Source: Candidatus Njordarchaeota archaeon
Lineage (GTDB): Archaea; Asgardarchaeota; Njordarchaeia; Njordarchaeales; Njordarchaeaceae
DNA length: 32,771 nucleotides
Assembly: GCA_029856625.1 (NCBI GenBank)
Contig: JAHKLG010000002.1
Span: forward strand, 1 to 32,771
Direction of reading: 5' to 3'
The notes beneath the pieces are model-generated. The model made no database searches and had not been told where the DNA came from. It saw nothing but the letters and a program-made list of their open reading frames with translations. Below, one piece after another: positions 1-8,388 of the stretch (its first letter is position 1; each line of letters starts with the position of its first letter). Both the position numbers and the translations under genes were made by a program.

Positions 1-1
1 C

Positions 2-313
2 ATTTCTCAAATCCTAGAATTCTGCGAAGAAAAAGCACATAATCTTATCTCCAAGAAGTATTCTGGCAAACTACTAGCCTTCACAATTGAAGCCGACGTC
101 ACAGTGAAGAACAATTTTGTAAAGGCTTTACTAGAGATAAATGTAATAATTAGTCCATTATCCCCATTAGTTATGCAAGAAGAAAAAATAGCCGAATACG
201 CTGCAAATGTTTTCATTAACTGCTTTCAGAAGAGGTTAAGAAAACATGGAGAAAAAAACTATGAGGAACGAAGAACAAGTAACCCCAAAGGAATTCCTGG
301 AAGGAATACTTAA
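2..313 (+). CDS. 3' end of an unidentified gene (5' truncated)
   Basis: A frame stays open from the first complete codon to the TAA at 311-313, giving about 103 residues without a visible start, so the gene begins outside the window. The visible part has a helix-like segment, a short strand (LLAFTIEAD) and a second helix (FVKALLEIN), then a charged tail. The last 68 bases overlap the next gene in another frame. In many archaea a DHH/RecJ-like gene sits beside pcc1, the small KEOPS subunit, and the strand-then-helix pattern is loosely compatible with Pcc1. The similarity is too weak for a call, so the product is left unnamed. Confidence 0.5.
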   Translation: MSQILEFCEEKAHNLISKKYSGKLLAFTIEADVTVKNNFVKALLEINVIISPLSPLVMQEEKIAEYAANVFINCFQKRLRKHGEKNYEERRTSNPKGIPGRNT

Positions 314-1301
314 TTGCGACAAACCCATAATTATACTACCCCATGAACAAGCAGATATAGATGCTTATGCAACGGCATGGCTTTTTCGAGATTTTCTTAA
401 ATTAAGAGGAAAGAAGGCATATATCTATCTTGATTCTCCCTCGCTTGAACTACGTCGTTTTATAGAAGCCTTAAATTTGAAGACCTTCAGCGATGATTAT
501 GATCGCGTTCTTAAAATGTTGGAAGAAACAGAAGAATACTGCCTCCTACTAGTAGATATTCATGATTATCGTAGATTCTCATCAAGCAAGATAAAGAATC
601 TCGTGGAGAGATCAACAATTATTTTCATAATTGATCATCACTATGGCCAAATACCGAGAGAAAAAAAGATTGTGGCTTATAGGAGGTTTTATCCATCTTC
701 TTGTGAGGTTGCACTAGAACTATTAGAGAATGAAAAAGAATTCGCGATGCTTATAAAGAGGAAAGAATTAGCAAATGCTTTAATCGGCGCGATTCTCTTC
801 GATACTAATTTCTTTCTCAACGCTCAACCAAGAACATTTTACCACATTTCAGAGCTTGTTAAAAATGGTGATTTAAAGCTTGTTTATCAAATACTAAAGG
901 AAAAACAGAGAGAACTCCCAGAGAGAATAGCAAGACTAAAAGGTGCTCAAAGGCTCCAACTACTAAAAATTGGGAACACTCTAATAACAGTGAGCAAAAT
1001 TGGATCATATGAATCATCCGTCGCCAATGCTCTACTCTCATTAGGCGCTGACATTTCTCTCGTAGTCTCAAGGAAAAAAGAGAACTCTAAGAGATACATC
1101 AGAGTAGTTGGGAGAAGCAGAAAAAAAGTAAACATGGCCGCGATTTTTTCTAAACTCGCTAAAAGTCTCGGAGGAGTTGGAGGAGGTCATGAAAGAGCAG
1201 CTGCTATTCAGATTCCTGTGGATAGAATCCAAAGCGAAGAAGAATTGGTAAAAGAAATAATCAAAGAGATCCTTAAAATATTGCAGAATGCATTATCTTA
1301 A
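246..1301 (+). CDS. DHH/DHHA1 family phosphoesterase (RecJ/NrnA-like)
   Basis: This 351-residue protein has the full set of DHH-superfamily motifs. They are motif I HxxxDxD (H33, D37, D39), motif II D104, motif III D130-H131-H132, motif IV D186 in ILFDT, and the C-terminal DHHA1 glycine motif GGxGGGH (309-315). Such enzymes use two Mn ions to hydrolyse phosphodiesters in single-stranded nucleic acids or short oligonucleotides. Archaeal members include RecJ-like nucleases linked to Cdc45/GINS and NrnA-like nanoRNases, and sequence alone does not decide between them. The start at 246 is supported by GAGGT at 232-236. It lies within the 3' end of the preceding gene, which suggests translational coupling. 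The last 9 bases overlap the convergent aminotransferase gene. Confidence 0.85.
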   Translation: MEKKTMRNEEQVTPKEFLEGILNCDKPIIILPHEQADIDAYATAWLFRDFLKLRGKKAYIYLDSPSLELRRFIEALNLKTFSDDYDRVLKMLEETEEYCLLLVDIHDYRRFSSSKIKNLVERSTIIFIIDHHYGQIPREKKIVAYRRFYPSSCEVALELLENEKEFAMLIKRKELANALIGAILFDTNFFLNAQPRTFYHISELVKNGDLKLVYQILKEKQRELPERIARLKGAQRLQLLKIGNTLITVSKIGSYESSVANALLSLGADISLVVSRKKENSKRYIRVVGRSRKKVNMAAIFSKLAKSLGGVGGGHERAAAIQIPVDRIQSEEELVKEIIKEILKILQNALS

Positions 1302-2525
1302 CCCTTTCCGCTTCCTAAAGAATTCTCTTATCCTCGTTATTCCCTCAACAAGCGTTTCTGGGGATTCGATTACTGGAGCAAATGATAGCCTTAGCCATCC
1401 TTCAAAACCATTAAAGTCTACTCCAGGAGCTAATGCTACTTGATACTCATTTATAAGAGCTTTCCAGATCTCTTTTGAGTTGGGATTATATCTTGATGCA
1501 TCAAAGAAAACATAGAAGCCGCCTTCTGGCTCTAAAACATAGAGATCCTCAATCTCTTTGAGCAAGTTAACAGTCTTCTCTGCAACTTCCTTGTACTTCA
1601 ATTTCCCTTTTTCATAGAATTCTGCTAGTTCCTTAAGGGCATCATCATCATTAAACAGCTCTGTTAAAACTACTTGAACCGGACTACTGGGTGCTAACGT
1701 CCTGGCTTGCTCGATAGTCTCTATTGCTCTCACTAATTCCTCCGGAACTATTAAGTATGAGGCACGCCATCCCGGAGCCCTCAGCTCCTTGCTAAGAGTG
1801 CATGAAAAAATCTCTTGATCTTTGGGTTTTCTTGCAAGGTACTTTGGTTTTTCTTTAAAGATAAAGGCCCTGTATGCTAGATCAATTAAGATATAAATTC
1901 CTTTTTCTTCCGCGATATCGTTTAATGCTGAGAGCATTTCGTCAGTCCATACTTGACCATCGGGATTACCAGGAGACGTTATTACTATTAATTTTGTACG
2001 CTCGCTGATGAGAGCTTGTAATTCATCAAAATCCGGAGAGAATTTTCCGTCCTTTATAATTTTCCAGAATTTAGCTTTAGCCTTTCTCCCAAGTTCTAGT
2101 TCAAGCTGTCTTACATAATTAAGATATCCAGGAGACGTAAAAATCACTTCATCCCCTGGATTAAGGAGAGCTAAGTATACAGCACCAATTTGCTCAGTAC
2201 TTCCTAGTCCAAAAATTATTTGATTCCATTCAACTTTTCTTCCCCAAATTTTTTCTTCATAATGAGCTATCGACTCCCTTATTTCTGGATACCCAAGGGT
2301 AGGAGAATACTGTGCTGCCTTAATCCAAGAGTCTTCTTCGGAAAAAACTTTTAGTGTTTTTTCCTTTAGAACTCTGGGGGGAGGATCCTGAGGCCATCCC
2401 CCTGCAAGATATATGAGAGGGCGCGGAAATTTTTCAGGATGCTTCCTAAATTCTGCAACTAGATTCATTATTTCCCTAATTGAAGAGGGGTGCTCAATCA
2501 TCCATTTAGCCAAATCGCTAATCAT
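1293..2525 (-). CDS. PLP-dependent aminotransferase, class I/II
   Basis: This 410-residue protein is a fold-type I aminotransferase. Visible landmarks are the pre-catalytic asparagine in SPGNPDG (N187), the PLP pyridine-nitrogen aspartate D215 with Y218, the Schiff-base lysine K246 in SKELRAPGWR, a phosphate-binding arginine (R254), and a carboxylate-binding arginine near the C terminus in GWLRLSFAP. Length is normal for the family. The amino-acid substrate cannot be deduced; aspartate, aromatic amino acids, alanine or 2-aminoadipate are all possible. The ATG follows a GAGGTGAT Shine-Dalgarno site. The gene begins 13 bases after ftsY and is probably co-transcribed with it, without an obvious functional link. 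Confidence 0.88.
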   Translation of the reverse strand: MISDLAKWMIEHPSSIREIMNLVAEFRKHPEKFPRPLIYLAGGWPQDPPPRVLKEKTLKVFSEEDSWIKAAQYSPTLGYPEIRESIAHYEEKIWGRKVEWNQIIFGLGSTEQIGAVYLALLNPGDEVIFTSPGYLNYVRQLELELGRKAKAKFWKIIKDGKFSPDFDELQALISERTKLIVITSPGNPDGQVWTDEMLSALNDIAEEKGIYILIDLAYRAFIFKEKPKYLARKPKDQEIFSCTLSKELRAPGWRASYLIVPEELVRAIETIEQARTLAPSSPVQVVLTELFNDDDALKELAEFYEKGKLKYKEVAEKTVNLLKEIEDLYVLEPEGGFYVFFDASRYNPNSKEIWKALINEYQVALAPGVDFNGFEGWLRLSFAPVIESPETLVEGITRIREFFRKRKGLR

Positions 2526-2538
2526 ATATTAATCACCT

Positions 2539-3474
2539 CTACGGAAGAATCTGCTTCACAAACCATTCAGCATTAAATGGTAATAAATCTTCATATTTCT
2601 GTCCAACCCCTATGTATAATATCGGCGCTTTAGTTATGTAACAGACTGTTATAGCCGCTCCACCTTTTACATCAGCATCCACCTTGGTGAGAATATTGGC
2701 ATCAATGCCCACCTTTTCATGAAATTCCCTCGCTTGATTAGCTAAGTCATTTCCCGCGAGCGCATCCGCTATAAATATCTTAATATCCGGCTTAGAGACT
2801 CGAGCGATTTTCTTCATCTCTTCCATTAAATTAATATCCGTACCTAACCGCCCCGCGGTATCTATTAATACCACGTCCTTCCTCTTTGCTCGTGCATGAG
2901 CTATCGCATCGTACGCCACGGATGCCGGATCTGCTCCGTAGTTTCTCCTTATAAGAGTAACTCCAAGTTTCTTCGCATGCTTTTCTAATTGCTCAATTGC
3001 CCCAGCTCTGAACGTATCTGAAGCAACTAGTACTGGTGAAAAACCCCTTTTTTGAAAAAGCCATGCCAATTTGGCTATCGTAACTGTCTTACCCGAACCA
3101 TTTGGTCCTAAAAATAAGATAACAAAGGGTCTCCATTCCTCACCAGCTTTCATATGTTTAATATTTTCCTCTCTCCTCTTACTTATTAGAGTAACTAAAT
3201 CAACGCTTTCCTTAGGAGTTAAAATTTCAAGAATTTTTTTCCTAAGGACGCTTTTTATAAACGCCTTTATATCAGTAAATCTCCTTACTTTTTTTCCTAC
3301 AAGTTCCTTTTTCAACTCCTTTACTATCTCATCAGCAACACCAACTGCTACATCATTCGCTATCAGGGATAACTCAAGCTCCTTTAAAATCTTGTCGAGT
3401 TTTTTCTCTGAAATCACCTGCTGAGAGAGCTTCTCCACAACAATGTTCAGAGATACTTTTAATCGATCAAACAC
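2539..3474 (-). CDS. ftsY: Signal recognition particle receptor FtsY
   Basis: This 311-residue SRP GTPase docks SRP-ribosome complexes at the membrane. An N-terminal helical N domain (about 1-90) precedes the NG GTPase core. G1 is GPNGSGKT (123-130), the family motif DTFRAGAIEQL is at 153-163, G3 is DTAGR (205-209), and the guanine-specificity motif is TKVDAD. A family-typical GGAA segment follows. There is no acidic A domain, as is usual for short archaeal FtsY. The start is GTG with GGTGA about 7 bases upstream. In many archaea ftsY follows LX and prefoldin alpha; here those two genes lie about 17 kb away, so the cluster is split. Confidence 0.96.
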   Translation of the reverse strand: MFDRLKVSLNIVVEKLSQQVISEKKLDKILKELELSLIANDVAVGVADEIVKELKKELVGKKVRRFTDIKAFIKSVLRKKILEILTPKESVDLVTLISKRREENIKHMKAGEEWRPFVILFLGPNGSGKTVTIAKLAWLFQKRGFSPVLVASDTFRAGAIEQLEKHAKKLGVTLIRRNYGADPASVAYDAIAHARAKRKDVVLIDTAGRLGTDINLMEEMKKIARVSKPDIKIFIADALAGNDLANQAREFHEKVGIDANILTKVDADVKGGAAITVCYITKAPILYIGVGQKYEDLLPFNAEWFVKQILP

Positions 3475-3613
3475 GCTTCTTCACCAGATTAAGTCATAAG
3501 CTTAAAAATAGTAGCTAAGAAATGAATTCTTTAAGATAGTTCTTATAATATAAAAGGAGACTACAGAGAATTAGAGTCTAGAAGAAATTTGCTATTTATT
3601 TTGGTGCTGAGTA

Positions 3614-5644
3614 TTGAAACATGAAAGAAAAGGATATGTACTGGGAATCGATATAATTCCAGGGGACAGAAAAGACCCAAAATTCGCGTACGTAGTATTA
3701 AATGAGAATGGAGAAAAAATCTCTTCTGGAGAAATCCAACGTAGTACCTTACTAAACTTTATCCGTGAACATAAGATCAAAGTATTAGCCCTCGATAACA
3801 TTTTTGAGTTATACCCCTCAACAAGAGAAATAATCTATTTCCTAAAATTGGCTAAAGTAAGACTTATTCAAGTCACAGGACCACCAGGAAAAGCGCAGAA
3901 GCTCTCTCATATAGGGCGAATGTATAAGCTATGGAAAGGTGGTAAACTCTCTCCCCATGATGCCGCTGAGTTAGCTGCAAAATTGGCCTGGTCGGGAATT
4001 GGATCTGAGGTTAAAGTCTTTGAAGATATTACAGAAATAACTATTTCGCGTACGAGATCATTGGGGGAAGGAGGGCAACACCAGGCAAAGTATGCTAGGA
4101 TAATTGCTTCCGCGATACAAAGTGTTGTAAAAGAAATCGAAGACACTCTACGTAAGCATAATATGTCATTTGACATAGCGATGAGAGAGGGAGATTATGG
4201 AGTAAAGGGTGCAAAGATCTACGTGTATGAACCTTACGAGAAGGTTAGGGGAGTCGTAAATGAATACCATGGTAACCTTTTCAGAATTGAAGTAAAACCA
4301 TTAGAAAAAGAAAGATTAATTTTCACAGGCCAAGATACCCTTAGCGACAAAAAACGCTTTTTAATCTGTGGAATAGATCCAGGAGAAACTACAGGTCTAG
4401 CCATCTTAGATCTCTCAGGCAGAATTCTCCATATAAGTAGTAAGAAAGAATTTGGTTTATCCAATATACTCGAAACGATTTATACTTACGGAAAACCTGT
4501 ACTAATCGCAACAGATGTTCCTAAACTTCCTCAATTTATTGAAAGAATTTGCAGAAAAACGGGCGCTATTCTCCATGTACCAAAACAAGTGATAGGGGTC
4601 TCTGAGAAAAATGAAATCATAAGGCAACTTGGAATAAAGGTAACTAATACCCATGAGAGAGATGCTTTAGTAGCTGCTTTAATGGCATATAAAAAATACC
4701 AAAAAGTTTTTCAAAAAATTGACAAAATCCTTTCATACATACCCTTTGATTTGGATCCTAATGAGATAAAGCGAGATATACTTTTTGGATTATCAATAAA
4801 AGAAGCGATTTATAGGGCATTTGAGAGAAATATTACCTCATTATTACGAGCTGAGGAAAAACGTGAGAAAGCGATTATAACTGGTGATCAGAGAATATTG
4901 GAGGAAAATAAGAAACTCCACGAGAGAATTGTTGAACTAGAAAACAGAATAAGTTTCCTAGAAAGAGAAATAGATACTCTCCAGCAAGCATTAAGGGAGA
5001 AAGAAAAAGAAATCTCTAAGCTTAAAGATGAGATATTTCTAGAGAGGCAAAAATATAGACAGAAGATTCAGCATGAGCTAGAAAAAATTAAGGATAAACA
5101 CGTTAAGGAATTAGAAAACGAAGTGTCTAATCTTCGTTTAAAACTTTATAGATATCAAAGAAAGGTTGAAAAACTGTCTAGAATTATCGAGAATCTCCTT
5201 AGAATTATTAAGAAATCCTCTTCAGAAATTGTAATAAAGCGCGTGGAATCTCTTACGAGAGAGGCGATTGAAAAACTCGACAAGACATATGGTATTGTAG
5301 CAGGAGACGTGCTTTATATTGTTAATCCTAGTGGAGCTGGAGAGAATATAGCCAAAACTCTCGTTAATAGAGGAATAAAAGCCATTATAATCGAAGAAAA
5401 GACATTACCTGAACCCGCGCTTCAAGTATTTGAGCAAGCATCTATACCTATACTCTATCCAGAAGATTTCGATCCAGCCTTAAATATTGAAAACGAAGAC
5501 ATAATGATCATTTCATCTAAATCTCTAGAAAAGGCTATCAAGAACGCGGAACTTAGAAATATGTCAGAGGAAGAAAGAAACTATTTCATAGTCATGGAAA
5601 TCATAGATGAATATCGTAAGAATAGAAAGAAAATGTTTGAATAA
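3614..5644 (+). CDS. DUF460 (COG2433) protein with two RNase H-like domains and a coiled coil
   Basis: This 676-residue protein belongs to the archaeal DUF460/COG2433 family, which has no firmly established function. Two segments look like RuvC/YqgF-type RNase H folds. The N-terminal one (about 6-125) opens with a GID strand and carries acidic residues D13, D61 and D116. The second (about 248-360) carries GIDPGETTG with D255, then D301 and HERD with D350. A middle domain (130-245) separates them. A long charged coiled coil spans about 405-570, and an alpha/beta domain containing VNPSGAG closes the protein. The start is TTG at 3614, preceded by GGTG at 3603-3606. A TATA-like stretch lies near 3543-3556. 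Its stop codon directly abuts the stop of the convergent neighbour. Confidence 0.8.
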   Translation: MKHERKGYVLGIDIIPGDRKDPKFAYVVLNENGEKISSGEIQRSTLLNFIREHKIKVLALDNIFELYPSTREIIYFLKLAKVRLIQVTGPPGKAQKLSHIGRMYKLWKGGKLSPHDAAELAAKLAWSGIGSEVKVFEDITEITISRTRSLGEGGQHQAKYARIIASAIQSVVKEIEDTLRKHNMSFDIAMREGDYGVKGAKIYVYEPYEKVRGVVNEYHGNLFRIEVKPLEKERLIFTGQDTLSDKKRFLICGIDPGETTGLAILDLSGRILHISSKKEFGLSNILETIYTYGKPVLIATDVPKLPQFIERICRKTGAILHVPKQVIGVSEKNEIIRQLGIKVTNTHERDALVAALMAYKKYQKVFQKIDKILSYIPFDLDPNEIKRDILFGLSIKEAIYRAFERNITSLLRAEEKREKAIITGDQRILEENKKLHERIVELENRISFLEREIDTLQQALREKEKEISKLKDEIFLERQKYRQKIQHELEKIKDKHVKELENEVSNLRLKLYRYQRKVEKLSRIIENLLRIIKKSSSEIVIKRVESLTREAIEKLDKTYGIVAGDVLYIVNPSGAGENIAKTLVNRGIKAIIIEEKTLPEPALQVFEQASIPILYPEDFDPALNIENEDIMIISSKSLEKAIKNAELRNMSEEERNYFIVMEIIDEYRKNRKKMFE

Positions 5645-7033
5645 TTATGTCTTTACCCGCCTTTTTCTCCGCCTTTCTCCTTTAGGTGATATCCATTTCG
5701 TTGTTATTATTCCAAATAGGATTATTAGTATCATCACAATAGCTATTGCTATCCATAATTCCCAATATTTTTTCTCTTCTTTCTCTTTCAGTTTAACTTC
5801 AGAAATTACTTTTAGCGTTACACTTTTGCTAATAACGAAACCGAATTGGGAAATCATCTGAACGTCCACGATAATCGTTCGAGAATTATTTGGAATTAAA
5901 TCTATCTTGAAGCTATATATTCCTGGTTCAGTTACATTTTTTTCAAAGCTTCCAGTGGTTAATGTGGCATTGCTTGCATCTAAGATCTTGTAGTATACCT
6001 TTAATGTGGTATTTCCGTAACCTTCACCTACTTGAATTCCAATGTACCCTGGACTTAATTCGTATAGATCCCAGCCCGTTATATTGATAATCGGATAAAT
6101 ACTCAGCGCGGCAATTCCTTTTTCAATTACTTGACTAAGGTACGCAATCGAAACCTCTGGTGCTTCTAGTCCAATAGATTTCCTCCATACGTAATTTCTG
6201 AATAGGTATACAAAAGCTGGATATAAATCTCTGAATCCGAATGTTAGAAATGATCCGCTTGCATTAAGTAGTATAGATGTGTTAGAATCTAATGCAAGTA
6301 ATACTCCGTAATTCTGTAATTCTTCTGGTATCTTTTTCGCCTCATTAGCGATATCTATGAGAATTATGCGAAGAGACTCCCTCCCAAATTCATTTAATAT
6401 TTGCTCATATAGAGTTGCGATCCATGTTTTTACTTTATTAACTGCTATTTCATCACTCATGTTAAGGTAGATTAAAATGGTTATTTCTTTGAAATCATCT
6501 ATCGTTAGCTTACTTCCATTAATTAATGTTATATTCAATGCAGTAAGCGGACCATAAAGCGGGGACACAGTGTAAGGCGATCCATAAGTGCATTGATGGT
6601 AAGCATAGAAATTCGATGTTGCTAGTAGACTTTCATTTAGTGATAAATCTTCTGAAATATTCCTAACAAAAAAGACCTCATAACCATTCATATATTCAGA
6701 GTTATTAGTAATGTTTTTCACGTATTCAATAGGTAAAATATTTATCTCCATAATATTTCTCCAGAAGTTATCATTGTTCTTGAATTCTTCTAATAACCAT
6801 AAGGCCGCCTCATATAAACTTGAAAAATTCATTAGACTTCCATTAGAGAATTTTATTGTTGCAACAGGTAAAGTGTTATTCTTAAGAAATCTTGGAGCAT
6901 AATTATACGCCCTTAAACTGTTCGTAATATTAACGCTTTTAGACTCCTTACTCAACGAATCATTAAGTGGCGTGAAAAAAATCATTGTTATGATCAAGAG
7001 TAATACTGGAAGACTTTTTTTCAGAGATTGCAC
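5645..7033 (-). CDS. Secreted type I membrane protein rich in N-glycosylation sequons
   Basis: No family is recognised for this 462-residue protein. It has an N-terminal signal segment (about 1-28), a large extracytoplasmic region, one C-terminal membrane helix (about 424-446), and a very basic tail (GERRRKRR) that would stay in the cytoplasm. About 18 NxS/T sequons are spread through the outer region, consistent with heavy N-glycosylation. Just before the membrane helix is a beta-rich, Ig-like segment (about 330-415). The start is GTG preceded by GGTGAT. The gene follows the GIFT-domain gene after 51 bases on the same strand, so the two probably form an operon. One possibility is that this protein provides a membrane anchor for the soluble GIFT protein; that is inference. 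Confidence 0.75.
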   Translation of the reverse strand: MQSLKKSLPVLLLIITMIFFTPLNDSLSKESKSVNITNSLRAYNYAPRFLKNNTLPVATIKFSNGSLMNFSSLYEAALWLLEEFKNNDNFWRNIMEINILPIEYVKNITNNSEYMNGYEVFFVRNISEDLSLNESLLATSNFYAYHQCTYGSPYTVSPLYGPLTALNITLINGSKLTIDDFKEITILIYLNMSDEIAVNKVKTWIATLYEQILNEFGRESLRIILIDIANEAKKIPEELQNYGVLLALDSNTSILLNASGSFLTFGFRDLYPAFVYLFRNYVWRKSIGLEAPEVSIAYLSQVIEKGIAALSIYPIINITGWDLYELSPGYIGIQVGEGYGNTTLKVYYKILDASNATLTTGSFEKNVTEPGIYSFKIDLIPNNSRTIIVDVQMISQFGFVISKSVTLKVISEVKLKEKEEKKYWELWIAIAIVMILIILFGIITTKWISPKGERRRKRRVKT

Positions 7034-7084
7034 TTAGAATCACCAAATTATTAATTTACTAGGATGTTAATCGTTACTTCTATG

Positions 7085-8131
7085 TTAAGATGTTTTATTA
7101 ATGCGCTCGTTTAGCCTATTAATTATATCCTTTAAGAGGTTTAGTATTTCCTCTTGTCTTTCTGCTGTTTTCTTGATGATATCTAGAAGGTTAGATTCTA
7201 AACTCGTAACCTTGTTGAATAATTCATCTAGCTGTGATTGAACATTTTTCAATCCCTCAGCTATACTCCGCAAATCTTTAAATTCCTCGTATTTCTCACC
7301 CTCCTCTCTCTTTCCTCGCTCTACTTTCTCAATCAATTCCCCAGGCTTAACTCGTGCTTCTTGAATTTCTTCTTTAACAAATTCTCGTTCGATCTCTGGT
7401 ATCCGCAGAAGCTCTTTTTTAACACTTACCTCCTTTATAATCAACTCTCTTACATTTGGAATCTTCTTCTTTTCTCCAATGAGCCAAAATAGAATATTTA
7501 CAAAGATCTGCGCATTATCATAATGCTTAATCCAATCATTACTAAACATTTTATAAGAACCAATCACACCTAGTCTCCCATTTCCGTATCGAGATATAAC
7601 TATAACCGGCGCATTCGGTGGGTTATGTCTAGGACTTGTTATCGCTATTGGCTTGGTGTGAGCTCTTTGCTTTATTATAAAGGAGCACCCCTCGGGATAG
7701 ATTATTTTTTCTACACCAAAAGTTATGCTATCAACTTTATTGAATGTGTTTATTATGACTACACTACTTCTTTCTCCTCTAACAATATCACATCGTGGGA
7801 AAATTCCAGCTAATGCTGTGATTTCTTCTAAATTATTAACTAGACCTACATCACCGAATTTATCAAACATTATGAGAAGAGAACCTCCTCTCACAAGGAA
7901 ATCGCGGAGAACAGCCAATTCCTCCTTCTCATATTTGTAATATGTCTTTGCGGGAATTACTAATACACGTGCCCGTCCGATTAACTGCTCATCGAAGGAA
8001 CTCATTTCAATTATGTTAAAGTCTAGATTTACGAGGAGTCTTGCAAGTTCATTGTACTCTCTCTTAATATTGCCTAGGACAGATTCTTGGTCAAAAAGAA
8101 TTGATATCTCACTTGTAGACAACTTATTCAC
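7085..8131 (-). CDS. GIFT/IFT52-like (class I glutamine amidotransferase-like fold) protein with C-terminal coiled coil
   Basis: This 348-residue protein appears soluble. Residues 8-220 look like the GIFT domain shared by GldG, IFT52 and OST48, a flavodoxin/amidotransferase-like fold without a catalytic cysteine. The stretch from about 50 to 90 (LIG, then FLVRGGSLLIMF) and that from about 183 to 220 (GNGRLGVIGSYKMFSNDW, then a helix ending FWLIGE) resemble eukaryotic IFT52 as I recall it. IFT52 has GGKLAVLGSCHMFSD at the equivalent place. Residues 220-285 are charged and 285-345 form a coiled coil. The GTG start has only a weak GAAAGAGA ribosome site. A 9-bp inverted repeat flanks its promoter region. 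A generic DUF4350-like or GldG-like protein is the main alternative. Confidence 0.6.
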   Translation of the reverse strand: MNKLSTSEISILFDQESVLGNIKREYNELARLLVNLDFNIIEMSSFDEQLIGRARVLVIPAKTYYKYEKEELAVLRDFLVRGGSLLIMFDKFGDVGLVNNLEEITALAGIFPRCDIVRGERSSVVIINTFNKVDSITFGVEKIIYPEGCSFIIKQRAHTKPIAITSPRHNPPNAPVIVISRYGNGRLGVIGSYKMFSNDWIKHYDNAQIFVNILFWLIGEKKKIPNVRELIIKEVSVKKELLRIPEIEREFVKEEIQEARVKPGELIEKVERGKREEGEKYEEFKDLRSIAEGLKNVQSQLDELFNKVTSLESNLLDIIKKTAERQEEILNLLKDIINRLNERINKTS

Positions 8132-8140
8132 TCTCTTTCA

Positions 8141-8213
8141 TGTCTCACAATTCAATAAGAGAGAATAATAGCTAAAAATATCACTAATTAAGGTAGGATT
8201 AGAATGTGAGACA
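8141..8213. promoter_or_regulatory. Widely spaced inverted repeat TGTCTCACA/TGTGAGACA around a promoter
   Basis: TGTCTCACA at 8141-8149 and its exact reverse complement TGTGAGACA at 8205-8213 flank a 55-base AT-rich stretch. On the minus strand this stretch has a TATA-like GATATTTTTA near 8180 that would serve the GIFT-domain gene. The two arms may be operator half-sites on either side of a core promoter. They lie between that gene and the 3' end of tRNA-Glu. Confidence 0.35.
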
Positions 8214-8220
8214 AAGAAGG

Positions 8221-8298
8221 TGGTGCCCCGGGCGGGATTTGAACCCGCGTCGCGGGATTGAGAGTCCCGCATGCTTGACCGGGCTACACCACCGGGGC
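8221..8298 (-). tRNA. tRNA-Glu (anticodon CTC)
   Basis: The minus strand folds into a complete cloverleaf. The acceptor stem is GCCCCGG/CCGGGGC with discriminator A and a genomically encoded CCA (8221-8223). The D arm is GTGT...GCAT, the anticodon arm is CGGGA-CTCTCAA-TCCCG with anticodon CTC, and the T arm is GCGGG-TTCAAAT-CCCGC. There is no intron. The nearly all-GC stems contrast with the AT-rich surroundings and suggest a thermophile. The D-arm and anticodon-loop sequences are complementary to the two guides of the C/D box sRNA candidate near 13575-13637. Confidence 0.97.
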
Positions 8299-8335
8299 GC
8301 TTTATTAAATCCTTTTTCTTAGTAGTCTTGAGAAT

Positions 8336-8349
8336 AGATTTTTAAGTTT
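8336..8349 (-). promoter_or_regulatory. TATA/BRE-like element for tRNA-Glu
   Basis: The minus strand reads AAACTTAAAAATC about 40-50 bases upstream of the tRNA 5' end. This would place transcription initiation roughly 15-20 bases before the tRNA. Such an element suggests that tRNA-Glu can be made independently of the upstream L21e operon. Confidence 0.35.
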
Positions 8350-8388
8350 TTCTTTATTTCTCCACGTATTATGCTTGAAAAGAAAAAT

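Noticed and set aside
3071..3424. 117-codon plus-strand open frame
   Set aside because: Antisense to the ftsY GTPase domain; no ribosome site or recognisable domain.
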